A stretch of DNA of 64,000 nucleotides from an uncultured bacterium (GTDB lineage Bacteria > Patescibacteriota > Patescibacteriia > 2-12-FULL-60-25): assembly GCA_937949995.1 (NCBI GenBank), contig CALFEO010000001.1, forward strand, positions 1 to 64,000, given 5' to 3'. The notes under the pieces were generated by a model that saw only the letters and a list, made by a program, of their open reading frames with translations, made no database searches and was not told the DNA's origin. Position 1 is the first letter of the stretch. Each line of letters begins with the position of its first letter. A program made the position numbers and the translations under genes. This document shows, one piece after another, positions 24,668 to 32,936 of this stretch.

Positions 24668-25225
24668 ATGCGCATTCATTATAAACGTCGTCGAACAATA
24701 CATAAATTCGACCAAATAAAATACCGGTACAACGATAAAATTCGGGTGCCGGAAGTTCGAGTTGTTGATGACGAAGGCACCCCTCGGGGCGTCATGCCCA
24801 TCAAAGAAGCTTTGGCCTTGGCCGAAGAACGCGGTATGGATTTGGTCGAAGTATCACCCAAGGCCGAACCTCCGGTTTGCAAACTCCTTGACTACGGCGC
24901 GTTCAAATACCAAAAAGAAAAAGAGCTTAAACAGCAAAAAGCCCACGCTCGCAAAGTCGAAGTCAAAGGCATCAGATTATCGGTAAAAATCGGCGTCGGC
25001 GATTTGGAGATTCGCAAAAAACAAGCTCTCAAATTTTTGGAAGAAGGTCAAAAATTGAAAATCGAAATCATTCTCCGCGGACGCGAAAAAGCCCATGGCG
25101 ACATAGCTCTGCAGAAAATTCAAGAGTTCATAGCGCAAATAGCCGAGCACTACGAGCTCTTCACGGAGCAACCTCCCAAGCGTCAAGGCGGAAACGTCTC
25201 GGCCATAATCGGCAGAAAATCTTAA
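24668..25225 (+). CDS. infC: translation initiation factor IF-3
   Basis: A 185-residue IF-3. The N-terminal domain has RYNDKIRVPEVRVVDDEG and MPIKEALALAEERGMDLVEVSPKAEPPVCKLLDYGAFKYQ. The C-terminal domain has KEIRL-like VEVKGIRLSVKIGVGDLEIRKKQALKFLEEG and the RGREKAH motif. It prevents subunit joining and checks the initiator tRNA. It is followed by rpmI and rplT, the classic infC-rpmI-rplT order. ATG is used here rather than the rare AUU-type start seen in some bacteria. Confidence 0.97.
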   Translation: MRIHYKRRRTIHKFDQIKYRYNDKIRVPEVRVVDDEGTPRGVMPIKEALALAEERGMDLVEVSPKAEPPVCKLLDYGAFKYQKEKELKQQKAHARKVEVKGIRLSVKIGVGDLEIRKKQALKFLEEGQKLKIEIILRGREKAHGDIALQKIQEFIAQIAEHYELFTEQPPKRQGGNVSAIIGRKS

Positions 25226-25306
25226 TAACTTAATTCAGCTCCCAGTCTCTGGCCCCTAGCCCTTTTCAAGCTAGCGGCTAGCAGCTAGCGGCTAGCAGCT
25301 AAATAT

Positions 25307-25507
25307 ATGTCAGGCAAAATGAAAACTCACAAAATGGTCAGCAAACGCATACGTACCACCAAAACCGGCAAATTACTTAAACGCGCGGGCGGCCAAGATC
25401 ATTTTAACGGTCGTGAATCCGGCAATACCACTCGCGGTAAACGCTCGGACAAAACCATAGCCAAAGTATTTACCCGAACGGTCAAAACCTTGGCTCGCGT
25501 CAAATAA
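25307..25507 (+). CDS. rpmI: 50S ribosomal protein L35
   Basis: A 66-residue, very basic protein with KTHKMVSKRIRTTKTGKLLKRAGGQDHF, matching the L35 pattern (usual length 64-66). It sits in the IF-3 operon. The 80-base gap to infC contains GCTAGCAGCTAGCGG repeat units (25262-25300). Confidence 0.95.
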   Translation: MSGKMKTHKMVSKRIRTTKTGKLLKRAGGQDHFNGRESGNTTRGKRSDKTIAKVFTRTVKTLARVK

Positions 25508-25566
25508 TGCCGATTGCATTTCACGACAAATCTAAATAATCATTTTATCTATTACACTAACCCAGT

Positions 25567-25905
25567 ATGCCCAGAGTAAAACGCGGTACGCATCATATTA
25601 AACGCCGCAAAAATATTCTCGCCCGCACCAAAGGAATGATGTGGGGAAGAAAGTCCAAAATCGCCGAAGCCAAAGTCGCTTCCACCAAAGCCGGCTTGCA
25701 CGCTTTCACGGATCGCAAACTCAAAAAACGCGTCAACAGCGGATTGCAAAATATTCGCATCAATGCGGCCGCGAGATTGCTTGATACTTCATACAGCAAA
25801 TTAATCGGCCAAATGAAGAAAAAGAACATTAAACTCAATCGCCGTGTTTTGGCTCAAATAGCCGATAAATATCCCGTTGTTTTTGAAAAAATAGCCAAAG
25901 TCTAA
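25567..25905 (+). CDS. rplT: 50S ribosomal protein L20
   Basis: A 112-residue L20 with RVKRGTHHIKRRKNILARTKGMMWGRKSK at the N-terminus and LLDTSYSKLIGQMKKKNIKLNRRVLAQIADKYPVVFEKI at the C-terminus. Needed for 50S assembly. Slightly shorter than the typical 117 residues. In many bacteria L20 represses its own operon; nothing here proves that. Confidence 0.96.
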   Translation: MPRVKRGTHHIKRRKNILARTKGMMWGRKSKIAEAKVASTKAGLHAFTDRKLKKRVNSGLQNIRINAAARLLDTSYSKLIGQMKKKNIKLNRRVLAQIADKYPVVFEKIAKV

Positions 25906-25923
25906 AAATATCCACATAAATGA

Positions 25924-25952
25924 TAAAAATCCGCTCCGATGCGGATTTTTTT
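25924..25952 (+). terminator. rho-independent terminator of infC-rpmI-rplT
   Basis: Stem AAATCCGC, loop TCCGAT, stem GCGGATTT, followed by a run of T. It lies about 20 bases after the rplT stop. Confidence 0.9.
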
Positions 25953-26066
25953 GTGCTATAATAACATCAATCATCAACAACCAAATCACAATCACCAAAA
26001 CAATCAATAACCATTTTTATATTTTAATCGGTTATTGAAATTTGCTGATTGGTTATTTATATATTT

Positions 26067-28727
26067 ATGCCTAAACAAGAAGGATCATTATCCTCATCTT
26101 CCAAAGAAAGAGTCTCCACCAAGCCGGAGATGCATAAGTTGTCCGAAACAGCCGAACAGCTCGCTCCCGAGTCTCAAGAAGCTCTGGATTTTTACATCTC
26201 AACGCAAAAACTATTGGAAAAATATCATCAAACTCTTGCTCAATATAACAAGGAACTGACAGTACCATCCAAGGAAACCGCGCCCGGCAAAATCCAAAAA
26301 ACTTTAAAAGCCGAGTTGCAGCAACTTTGGGATCAACTGCAGGATCTGATGCCGGCCGTCAAAGAACATGAGTACATGGTCGCCGATCAAGACACTAAAG
26401 ATAAAATGGCCGATATTATCGATGAAATCAATGATCTGCCTGCATATCCCGGCCAAGATCTCGAACCGCGTGAAGCTAAAAAATCAGCTCTAAATCGCAA
26501 TATCGATACTGTAATGAAAAATCGCGAAAGCGCCAAAGAGCAAGCCAAAGAACATCTCCGCAACCAAGAAAGAATCAAAGCCATGCGCAAACAATTGGCT
26601 AAACTCAAATCATCATTTGCCGGAAGCTACAAAATCAGCACCATAGACGCCGCTGTATTATTACCGCAAATAGTCGCACTGCACAAAAATCAAAGCGCTC
26701 AAAAATCTTCGGGCGGTATATTGGGCTGGGTAAAAAACATTGCCGGCGCCTCGGATAAATCCGGCGGTAAATTTTCCGGTGAAGAAAGGGCCAAATACCT
26801 TGCTTTGGATCTCAACAAATTCAAAGCTGATCTCAAAGACATTCAGCAAAAAGATAAAGAATACAATACTCTTTGGGAACAAGTGCAAAAAGCCGAAAAA
26901 GATAAAAACTTCAATTTCACCGAAGATTTGGAACCCGATGACAGCGTCAGCTTTGCCACTTTGCGCGAAGGTTTTAATGAAGAAATTCGCGATGCTTACA
27001 AAATCGGAGATTCGGCCAAGGCTCTGCAATTAAAACAAGAATTGGATACCGCCTACGAAAACTTGCGTACCTATTTTCCGGAAATCCTGCAAGAGCGCAC
27101 AAAATATCAAACTCCCGCCGAAAGATCCACGATTCTTCCCAAAGCTCCGGCTTCAACCAAATATTCAAGCATCGAGCCAAAATCACCCAAAACACCCGAA
27201 ATTTCTTATACGGACGATTTTGCCGAAGATGAAATCACGGTTCCAACCGAGGCCACTCGCGCATTCGAATCGGCCGCCACTTTAAAAACCGAAAAAACCC
27301 AAGATCTCGAAACTGAATCCGCTGTAACTCTAAAAACGCAAAAAACCGCTGAATTGGAATCGGCCATTACTCTTAAGACTGAAAAAACGAAACAAGTCGA
27401 AGCTGAAACCCAAGAGGCTGAAAGACGGGCAAAAATTGAAGAAGTGATAAACTCTTTCGGCGGAGGCGAGAAAGGCCGTACCAAAGCGGGGCAAATGTGG
27501 GATGATGCTTTTATCAAATTATCCATGGTCGAACGCTCCGGCGTCTTAAAACCCAATCAAAAAATCGGCGATGCTCTGGATTATGTCCATGCCAACGCCA
27601 CCATGCAAATGAAAGCCACGGAAATGGAACGCATTTTTGCACAAGCCGAGAATCAACTCATACAAAACAGCATCGAATCGTTCGGAGGCGGCGAAGCCGG
27701 ACAAGCCAAAGCCGGAGAAATCTGGGATCTTGCAAACCAAATGATGGGCAAAGATTTATCAGAAGCCGAAGCTCAAAGACAATTCGGATTTACCCGAATG
27801 GAATACGTCGAAGCTTGGGCTGATTTATCCAAAGCTTACATGGATAAAAACGATGAACTGATCAAAGCCATGGAACAACGTGCATTTAACTTCACAAAAA
27901 AAATACTGGGCGAAGAAGGCAAAAAACTTACTAAAAAACAATTTGATGCCGATTGGAATCTTCTTGCCGGTTCCGGAGCATCGCGCATTGCAAAAATGCG
28001 CGGTATCGGTCAAAACCGCGCCCGCCAAGAATCAAGCCGGCAAATCGAAAAAATTTCCGGTCTGCAGCCCGCCGAAGCTCCCCATGAAATTCCACGTAAT
28101 ATCGAACGCATCGCCGGCCCCGAACCATACACTATTGATTGGACGATTAATCTATTGCCCGGCGCCAATGCCGAATGGACTAAAATTGCCAACACCATTT
28201 CCGCAAAATCCGATAGTGAACGCCAATTGATACTAACTTCCATTAACAATGAAATCAATTCTCTCATCAAAAAATTAAACAAATTGGATGATATCTCCGC
28301 AGAATATCAAACTCTCGGAAAAATCACTGAATCCGCAATCGGCGATCCTCCGGAGGCAACTCGCTATGTAATGCTCAAAGTATTCACGGACGGAGCCTTT
28401 ATCGGCACCGAAGCCAACGATGCGAAAGCTAAAAAAGCGGTAAAAGACACTCTGCAAGCCATCGATAAACTGCTAACCTCCAAACCCGAAATTAAACGCA
28501 AACCCTCTCTAAGAAAACCAAAAGAATTGCCGGATACCCTTAAGGATGAGCCGCTTCCGGCTTTTGCAGATGAACTTCCGGATACGCTCAAAGATCAACA
28601 ACCGCCTGCTTTCGAAGAAGATGATGCACCGACCCTCAAAAAATCAAAACCCGCCAGCTTAAGAAATTCAAAAAAACCAAATTCACTGCGCGCGCTGAGA
28701 AAAACATCTTCAATGCGAAAGAAATAA
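26067..28727 (+). CDS. large charged coiled-coil protein, unknown function
   Basis: An 886-residue, very hydrophilic protein without signal peptide or TM, so cytoplasmic. Long helical charged stretches fill most of it. Visible internal repeats are: three near copies of TLKTEKT(Q/K)xxExE (about residues 405-445), and two copies of a roughly 70-residue unit opening SFGGGEKGRTKAGQMWDDA and SFGGGEAGQAKAGEIWDLA (about 465 and 545). The C-terminus is basic with paired ELPDTLKDEPLPAF / ELPDTLKDQQPPAF units and Ser-Leu-Arg repeats (PASLRNSKKPNSLRALRK). No family is recognised. The start ATG at 26067 is preferred over an upstream TTG. It is framed by two strong terminators, so it is transcribed alone. 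Confidence 0.8.
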   Translation: MPKQEGSLSSSSKERVSTKPEMHKLSETAEQLAPESQEALDFYISTQKLLEKYHQTLAQYNKELTVPSKETAPGKIQKTLKAELQQLWDQLQDLMPAVKEHEYMVADQDTKDKMADIIDEINDLPAYPGQDLEPREAKKSALNRNIDTVMKNRESAKEQAKEHLRNQERIKAMRKQLAKLKSSFAGSYKISTIDAAVLLPQIVALHKNQSAQKSSGGILGWVKNIAGASDKSGGKFSGEERAKYLALDLNKFKADLKDIQQKDKEYNTLWEQVQKAEKDKNFNFTEDLEPDDSVSFATLREGFNEEIRDAYKIGDSAKALQLKQELDTAYENLRTYFPEILQERTKYQTPAERSTILPKAPASTKYSSIEPKSPKTPEISYTDDFAEDEITVPTEATRAFESAATLKTEKTQDLETESAVTLKTQKTAELESAITLKTEKTKQVEAETQEAERRAKIEEVINSFGGGEKGRTKAGQMWDDAFIKLSMVERSGVLKPNQKIGDALDYVHANATMQMKATEMERIFAQAENQLIQNSIESFGGGEAGQAKAGEIWDLANQMMGKDLSEAEAQRQFGFTRMEYVEAWADLSKAYMDKNDELIKAMEQRAFNFTKKILGEEGKKLTKKQFDADWNLLAGSGASRIAKMRGIGQNRARQESSRQIEKISGLQPAEAPHEIPRNIERIAGPEPYTIDWTINLLPGANAEWTKIANTISAKSDSERQLILTSINNEINSLIKKLNKLDDISAEYQTLGKITESAIGDPPEATRYVMLKVFTDGAFIGTEANDAKAKKAVKDTLQAIDKLLTSKPEIKRKPSLRKPKELPDTLKDEPLPAFADELPDTLKDQQPPAFEEDDAPTLKKSKPASLRNSKKPNSLRALRKTSSMRKK

Positions 28728-28752
28728 TACCATTGCAACCATTACAAAATTC

Positions 28753-28778
28753 AAAAACTCCGCCATAGCGGAGTTTTT
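28753..28778. terminator. bidirectional terminator between the 886-residue gene and thrS
   Basis: Stem AAAAACTCCGCC, loop ATA, stem GCGGAGTTTTT. The T tracts on both strands allow it to end the convergent transcripts. Confidence 0.9.
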
Positions 28779-28794
28779 CAGTATTCTTGGCAGA

Positions 28795-30624
28795 CTATAT
28801 TTGTCTTTTTTGAATTTCCAATCTCAAATCCGTAATAAATTCATCTTTTTGCTTTTGATACTGATCCTTCATTCCGCGTTTACGAATAGTCAAATCACCG
28901 GCCATCTCCTTATCTCCAAAAACAATCATATATGGCGCTTTTTTCAATTCCGCGTTACGAATTTTTTTACCCACCGATTCCGCGGCTTGATCAACTTCGG
29001 CCCTTATGCCCAAATCACGCATATGTTCCGCCATTTTTACAGCCGGTTCTATGTGCCTGTCCGCAACCGGCAGCAGCATCACTTGTATCGGAGCCAGCCA
29101 AGTTGGAAAAGCCCCCGCATAATGCTCAATCAACAAACCGATAAAGCGTTCAAAAGATCCGAATAACGCTCTGTGCAGCATATAAGGTTGTTCCTCGGCG
29201 CCTTCATCATTAATATAAGACATCTTAAACCTCTCCGGCAGATTAAAATCAAATTGCAATGTAGAGCACTGCCACTCTCGTCCCAAACAATCTTTTATCT
29301 TAAAATCAAGCTTGGGTCCGTAAAAAGCCGCTCCGCCAACATCCTTGGTTATATTTAAGCCTTTTTCATGCGCAACTTTTTCCAAAACTTTTTCCGTAAA
29401 AGCCCAACCCTCATCACTGCCGATGGCTTTTTGCTTTTTCGGATCTCTTACGGAAAGATACACATGCACGTCATTGATATCAAAACCGAATGACTTAAAC
29501 ATGAACAAAGTAAAATCCACAACTTTTTTCAACTCGGACTCCACCTGATCAGCTCGACAAATAATATGTGCATCATCTTGCGTAAAACCGCGTACGCGCG
29601 TCAAGCCCGATAACTCGCCTTTTTTCTCAAATCTGTAAACCGTCCCGCATTCCGCCCATCTGAAAGGCAAATCTCGATAGGACTTAAGTCCGTTTTTATA
29701 TATTTGCACATGAAACGGACAATTCATGGGTTTCAACAAATATCTTTCAGATACAGCCGCCTCTTGTTTGTCCTGCTCATCTTTCAAACTCTTACCGACT
29801 TCCAACGGCGGATACATGGAATCATTGTAAAAACCCCAATGCCCCGAAGTTTCCCATAATGCCTGCTTGCCGATATGCGGTGTTCGAACCAAATTATATC
29901 CGTTTTTCAAATGCTCCGCATACCAAAAATCCTCAATAACGCGCCACAAAATAGCACCGCGAGGATGCCAAAGAGGCAAGCCCAAGCCAACCATGTCGTC
30001 AATATGAAACAGATCCAATTCTTTACCTAATTTACGGTGATCGCGTTTTTCCGCCTCTTCAAGCAAGGCCTTATGTTTATCCAACTCCCCTTGCGTCGTA
30101 AAACATAAACCGTAAATTCTTTGCAGTTGTGGATTACTCTCCTTACCGCGCCAATAAGCCCCGGCGATTTTATGCAACTCAAATGCACCGACTTGCCCGG
30201 CTGTTTCCACATGAGGCCCGCGGCAAAGATCCGTAAACTCTCCTAACTTATACACAGTCGCTTTATCTCTTTTTTCCGGATCTATATCCCCCGCTTCTTC
30301 ATCACTGATTTTTGTAGTTCCTTTTTCTTTCAAATCTCTAAGCAATTCCACCTTAAAAGGCTGTTTCAAAGACTCAAAAAGCGCCACAGCCTCATCAATG
30401 CTCATTTCCAATCGCTCAAACTGCTTATTTTCTTGTACAATTTTCTTCATCTCACTTTGTATGGAAACCAAATCCTCCGGCGTAATCGCACGTCCGATAT
30501 CCATATCATAATAAAACCCGAAATCAACCACCGGCCCCACACCGAATTTGGCTTCCGGAAACAATCTCTGCACAGCCGCCGCCATCACATGCGCCGCACT
30601 ATGCCTTATCAACTCAATATCCAT
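28795..30624 (-). CDS. thrS: threonyl-tRNA synthetase lacking the TGS domain
   Basis: A 609-residue class II synthetase that charges tRNA-Thr. It starts directly at the editing domain (HSAAHVMAAAVQRLF with His8/His12) and so lacks the roughly 60-residue N-terminal TGS domain. The editing-domain C-x-H part CRGPHV is kept. Catalytic motifs: KPMNCPFHVQIY (usual KPMNCPGH, with Phe for Gly), RVRGFTQDDAHIIC, and GGAAFYGPKLDFKIKD. The anticodon domain ends the protein. A T-box leader lies upstream at 30871-31140, and three tRNA-Thr species occur in total as two genes in this window plus any elsewhere. Confidence 0.95.
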   Translation of the reverse strand: MDIELIRHSAAHVMAAAVQRLFPEAKFGVGPVVDFGFYYDMDIGRAITPEDLVSIQSEMKKIVQENKQFERLEMSIDEAVALFESLKQPFKVELLRDLKEKGTTKISDEEAGDIDPEKRDKATVYKLGEFTDLCRGPHVETAGQVGAFELHKIAGAYWRGKESNPQLQRIYGLCFTTQGELDKHKALLEEAEKRDHRKLGKELDLFHIDDMVGLGLPLWHPRGAILWRVIEDFWYAEHLKNGYNLVRTPHIGKQALWETSGHWGFYNDSMYPPLEVGKSLKDEQDKQEAAVSERYLLKPMNCPFHVQIYKNGLKSYRDLPFRWAECGTVYRFEKKGELSGLTRVRGFTQDDAHIICRADQVESELKKVVDFTLFMFKSFGFDINDVHVYLSVRDPKKQKAIGSDEGWAFTEKVLEKVAHEKGLNITKDVGGAAFYGPKLDFKIKDCLGREWQCSTLQFDFNLPERFKMSYINDEGAEEQPYMLHRALFGSFERFIGLLIEHYAGAFPTWLAPIQVMLLPVADRHIEPAVKMAEHMRDLGIRAEVDQAAESVGKKIRNAELKKAPYMIVFGDKEMAGDLTIRKRGMKDQYQKQKDEFITDLRLEIQKRQI

Positions 30625-30639
30625 ACAACGAATACAAAT

Positions 30640-30860
30640 TAAGAATTAAGAATTAAGAATTAAGAATGTTGGTACTTGATTAATAATATTAATGCATAAT
30701 GAATAATGTATGATTCATAATTTTGGAACTTGATTACTATATAGTTAAATATCGCGCCAACGATTCAATCATTTTGCACTATGCATTATTCATTATGCAT
30801 TAATGATACGCGATTCAATCATTTTGCACTATGCATTATTCATTATGCATTGTGCACAAT
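30640..30860. repeat. GCACTATGCATTATTCATTATGCATT repeat element (family E), copy 1
   Basis: A roughly 200-base AT-rich element between the thrS T-box and the thrS start: tandem GAATTAA units (30638-30665), then 'attttggaacttgattactatatagttaaatatcgc', then two copies of 'cgattcaatcattttgcactatgcatt'. A close copy lies at 47650-47945 upstream of clpC. Confidence 0.85.
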
Positions 30861-30870
30861 GCCTTTTATA

Positions 30871-31140
30871 CAAAAAATCCGACCAGCTCTCTGTTTAACC
30901 AGAAAACTCGTCGGGACGACTTGTGATTTCATACAACCACAAACCGCGGTTCCACCCGTATTTCTGCTCAACTGACAAACAGTCATAACGTCATAACGTC
31001 TTAACGTCGTAACGGAGTTGGTCAGTCTCTCGTAGCTAGTAGCTAGTGGCTATTTTTCGCAGACTCTTTTTTCTTTAATTGTGGCCTTAATAACATCAAG
31101 ACCCTCGGTTGGTAGCCGATGCAAACATAATATACAATCA
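30871..31140 (-). promoter_or_regulatory. T-box leader (riboswitch) of thrS
   Basis: The minus strand carries the T-box signature CGGGTGGAACCGCGG (30958-30944) and its pairing partner GTCGTCCCG, which together form the antiterminator (CGGG/CCCG around the TGGAACC bulge, plus a TTGTG/CACAA helix). The competing terminator is at 30914-30871: CCGAC...GTCGG outer pairs, TTTTCTG/CAGAGAG inner pairs, then ATTTTTTG. It reuses the CCCGAC bases, so the two folds exclude each other. A basal stem TTGATTGT / ACAATTAA (about 31141 and 31085) may be the foot of stem I. The specifier codon is not certain (ACA at the 3' side or ACC in a CTACCAA loop). Short repeats are inserted between stem I and the T-box. 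Confidence 0.85.
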
Positions 31141-31149
31141 ACCAACGAA

Positions 31150-31350
31150 CGTCAAACCAAGTAACAAGTTCATCCCACTACGCAATAAGCTACGCGGGAC
31201 AGGTCAAGTCTAAAGTTCATCTCACCAAGTAACAAGTTCATAAAGTCTAAAGTTCTTCAAGAGTTACTTAAGCCTCTCTTTATGAACTTTAGACTTTAAT
31301 CTTGATGAACTCCTGATGAACTTGTTACTTTTATCTTGATAAACTCATTC
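31150..31350. repeat. family A array with CCTGTCCCGCGTAGC unit
   Basis: AGTTCATC / GATGAACT units fill 31163-31346, and the 'atcccactacgcaataagctacgcgggacagg' unit sits inside. It precedes the T-box and ends next to the stop of the following gene. Confidence 0.8.
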
Positions 31351-31351
31351 G

Positions 31352-32536
31352 TCAATCAATCACCACCGTAATCTTGTCTTTCATGCTGGGTAACCTTTGC
31401 ACCCAATTTGGCTGTAAACTTACATTTACTTCTTTAACACCGTCTATTGCCGACCACTTGCGGATAACCTCATCCATAGGCAAACCGACGATGGCATCTT
31501 TACGAAAAACCGAGCTCGATTCGGTGAGTTTACTCAAAGCTTCCGCCTTTACCGCTAAAGTCGCCGTACTCTTTGATTCATCGGCTTTATCCAATTTAAA
31601 CGATATCTGTGACATATCGATATCGGATAATGAATAACCTTCGGGCAATTTTTGCATTAATTTTGTTCTCACCAAAGAGGCTAAATCATCTTTGGGAAAA
31701 AATACAGCCGTCACCGAGATTTTCACTTGAGCCATAAATCTATCCATTATTTGTCCGGGTGCAGCATTGCTTTGTTTTTTGGATTCAGTTACCCAAAAAA
31801 TCGATTCCCATGCCGGATCAGCTCCGGCTTCCAAGGTTAATGTTTTTTTAGCCGTTTCAAAAACCGTAACATAAAGCCCTTCTTGAGCTTTTGCAATTGC
31901 ATCAGCGGTTACCATGGTTATCGGCCCGGAGACACCGCCTTCTCCGACAATTTCCGTAATCGTTTCGGCATATATTTTATCCTGCAAACCCTCCCAAAGA
32001 CCGGGGATGGTCATCTTTACGCCCTTATTGATTTCAAATTCAAAACCCTCTTTGTCCGAAGTTATTTCCACTTCAACCGATCCGCCGGCAGGCACATTAA
32101 CATTTTTATTGATTCTATAAAGCTTATTATCGCTCGTTAACAATCTTGTAGTGGCAATTAAAGGCTGTTCTTTGGAATAATTATTAATAATTTTAACTTT
32201 ACCGGTTGTTTTTGTCGGCACTCTTGGTATATCGGCGCTCGGGTTAACAGGCACCACTTCATACTCTTTGGCTTCAACGTAAGTTCCGCTTACAATCCTG
32301 CCTCTGATTTGGTTTGATTCCGGTGATGCGGCAATGTCCACGATGGCTTCAACACCGACGGGTTCTTCTTCAACCGTCACGGTAACAACAGCCTTTACCG
32401 AAGATGTCCATAAAGCAACCGCTATTACGGCAACAGTAACCAAGACAAAGGTAACCGCAATATTTCTAAACATTTTCGGAGCCGCAGGTTGAGGAAAAGT
32501 CCCCCTGGATACTCCGGGTGAAAGTTTAATGGCCAT
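31352..32536 (-). CDS. membrane-anchored extracytoplasmic protein, unknown function
   Basis: A 394-residue protein. One TM lies at about 22-46 (FRNIAVTFVLVTVAVIAVALW). A large outer region follows, with a segment GKVKIINNYSKEQPLIATTRLLTSDNKLYRI and NVPAGGSVEVEITSDKEG, suggesting a beta-sandwich; this segment is common in anchored envelope proteins of Patescibacteria. The C-terminal half alternates helices and strands and ends VQRLPSMKDKITVVID. No catalytic motif is seen. It is transcribed toward the thrS leader, with dnaE upstream. Confidence 0.75.
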   Translation of the reverse strand: MAIKLSPGVSRGTFPQPAAPKMFRNIAVTFVLVTVAVIAVALWTSSVKAVVTVTVEEEPVGVEAIVDIAASPESNQIRGRIVSGTYVEAKEYEVVPVNPSADIPRVPTKTTGKVKIINNYSKEQPLIATTRLLTSDNKLYRINKNVNVPAGGSVEVEITSDKEGFEFEINKGVKMTIPGLWEGLQDKIYAETITEIVGEGGVSGPITMVTADAIAKAQEGLYVTVFETAKKTLTLEAGADPAWESIFWVTESKKQSNAAPGQIMDRFMAQVKISVTAVFFPKDDLASLVRTKLMQKLPEGYSLSDIDMSQISFKLDKADESKSTATLAVKAEALSKLTESSSVFRKDAIVGLPMDEVIRKWSAIDGVKEVNVSLQPNWVQRLPSMKDKITVVID

Positions 32537-32574
32537 ATTGGCTAATTATAGCATAACAATCAACAAACAAAAAT

Positions 32575-32935
32575 ACCAAATATCGAACGTCAAATGTCGA
32601 ACGCCCGCGCTCCGAAGCTTCAGCGAAGGAGTGTCGAACCACGAACCGCGAATTTGGAATTTGGAACTGGGAACTGGGGATTGGGAACTTCGATCATTCG
32701 TAGGGATAAACCTTGTGTTTATCCGTGCTGAAATAACAGTAATCATGGCACGGATAAACACAAGGTTTATCCCTACGAAAACCGATTCGTCATTCCCGCG
32801 GTTCGTTAAGCGGGAATCCACGAAGCAGTTGATAACAGTGGAGTTTTCTCACATCCGATGCGCCTAAGGAGCAGAAATGACATGAGAGGTTATCTTAGCT
32901 GATAGCTGGAAGCTAGCGACTTGTAGCTATTAGCT
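32575..32935. repeat. intergenic repeat block (families C, B, ATTCCC and AGCTAGC)
   Basis: 32578-32600: TCGAACGTCAAATGTCGAACG. 32640-32690: 'gaatttggaatttggaactggg' tandem. 32697-32783: a family B element with near-perfect arms CGTAGGGATAAACCTTGTG and CACAAGGTTTATCCCTACG. 32784-32825: ATTCCCGCGGTTCGTTAAGCGGGAAT. 32855-32880: 'ccgatgcgcctaaggagcagaaatgac'. 32893-32935: AGCTAGCGACTTGTAGC units. No gene is seen. Confidence 0.85.
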
Positions 32936-32936
32936 A

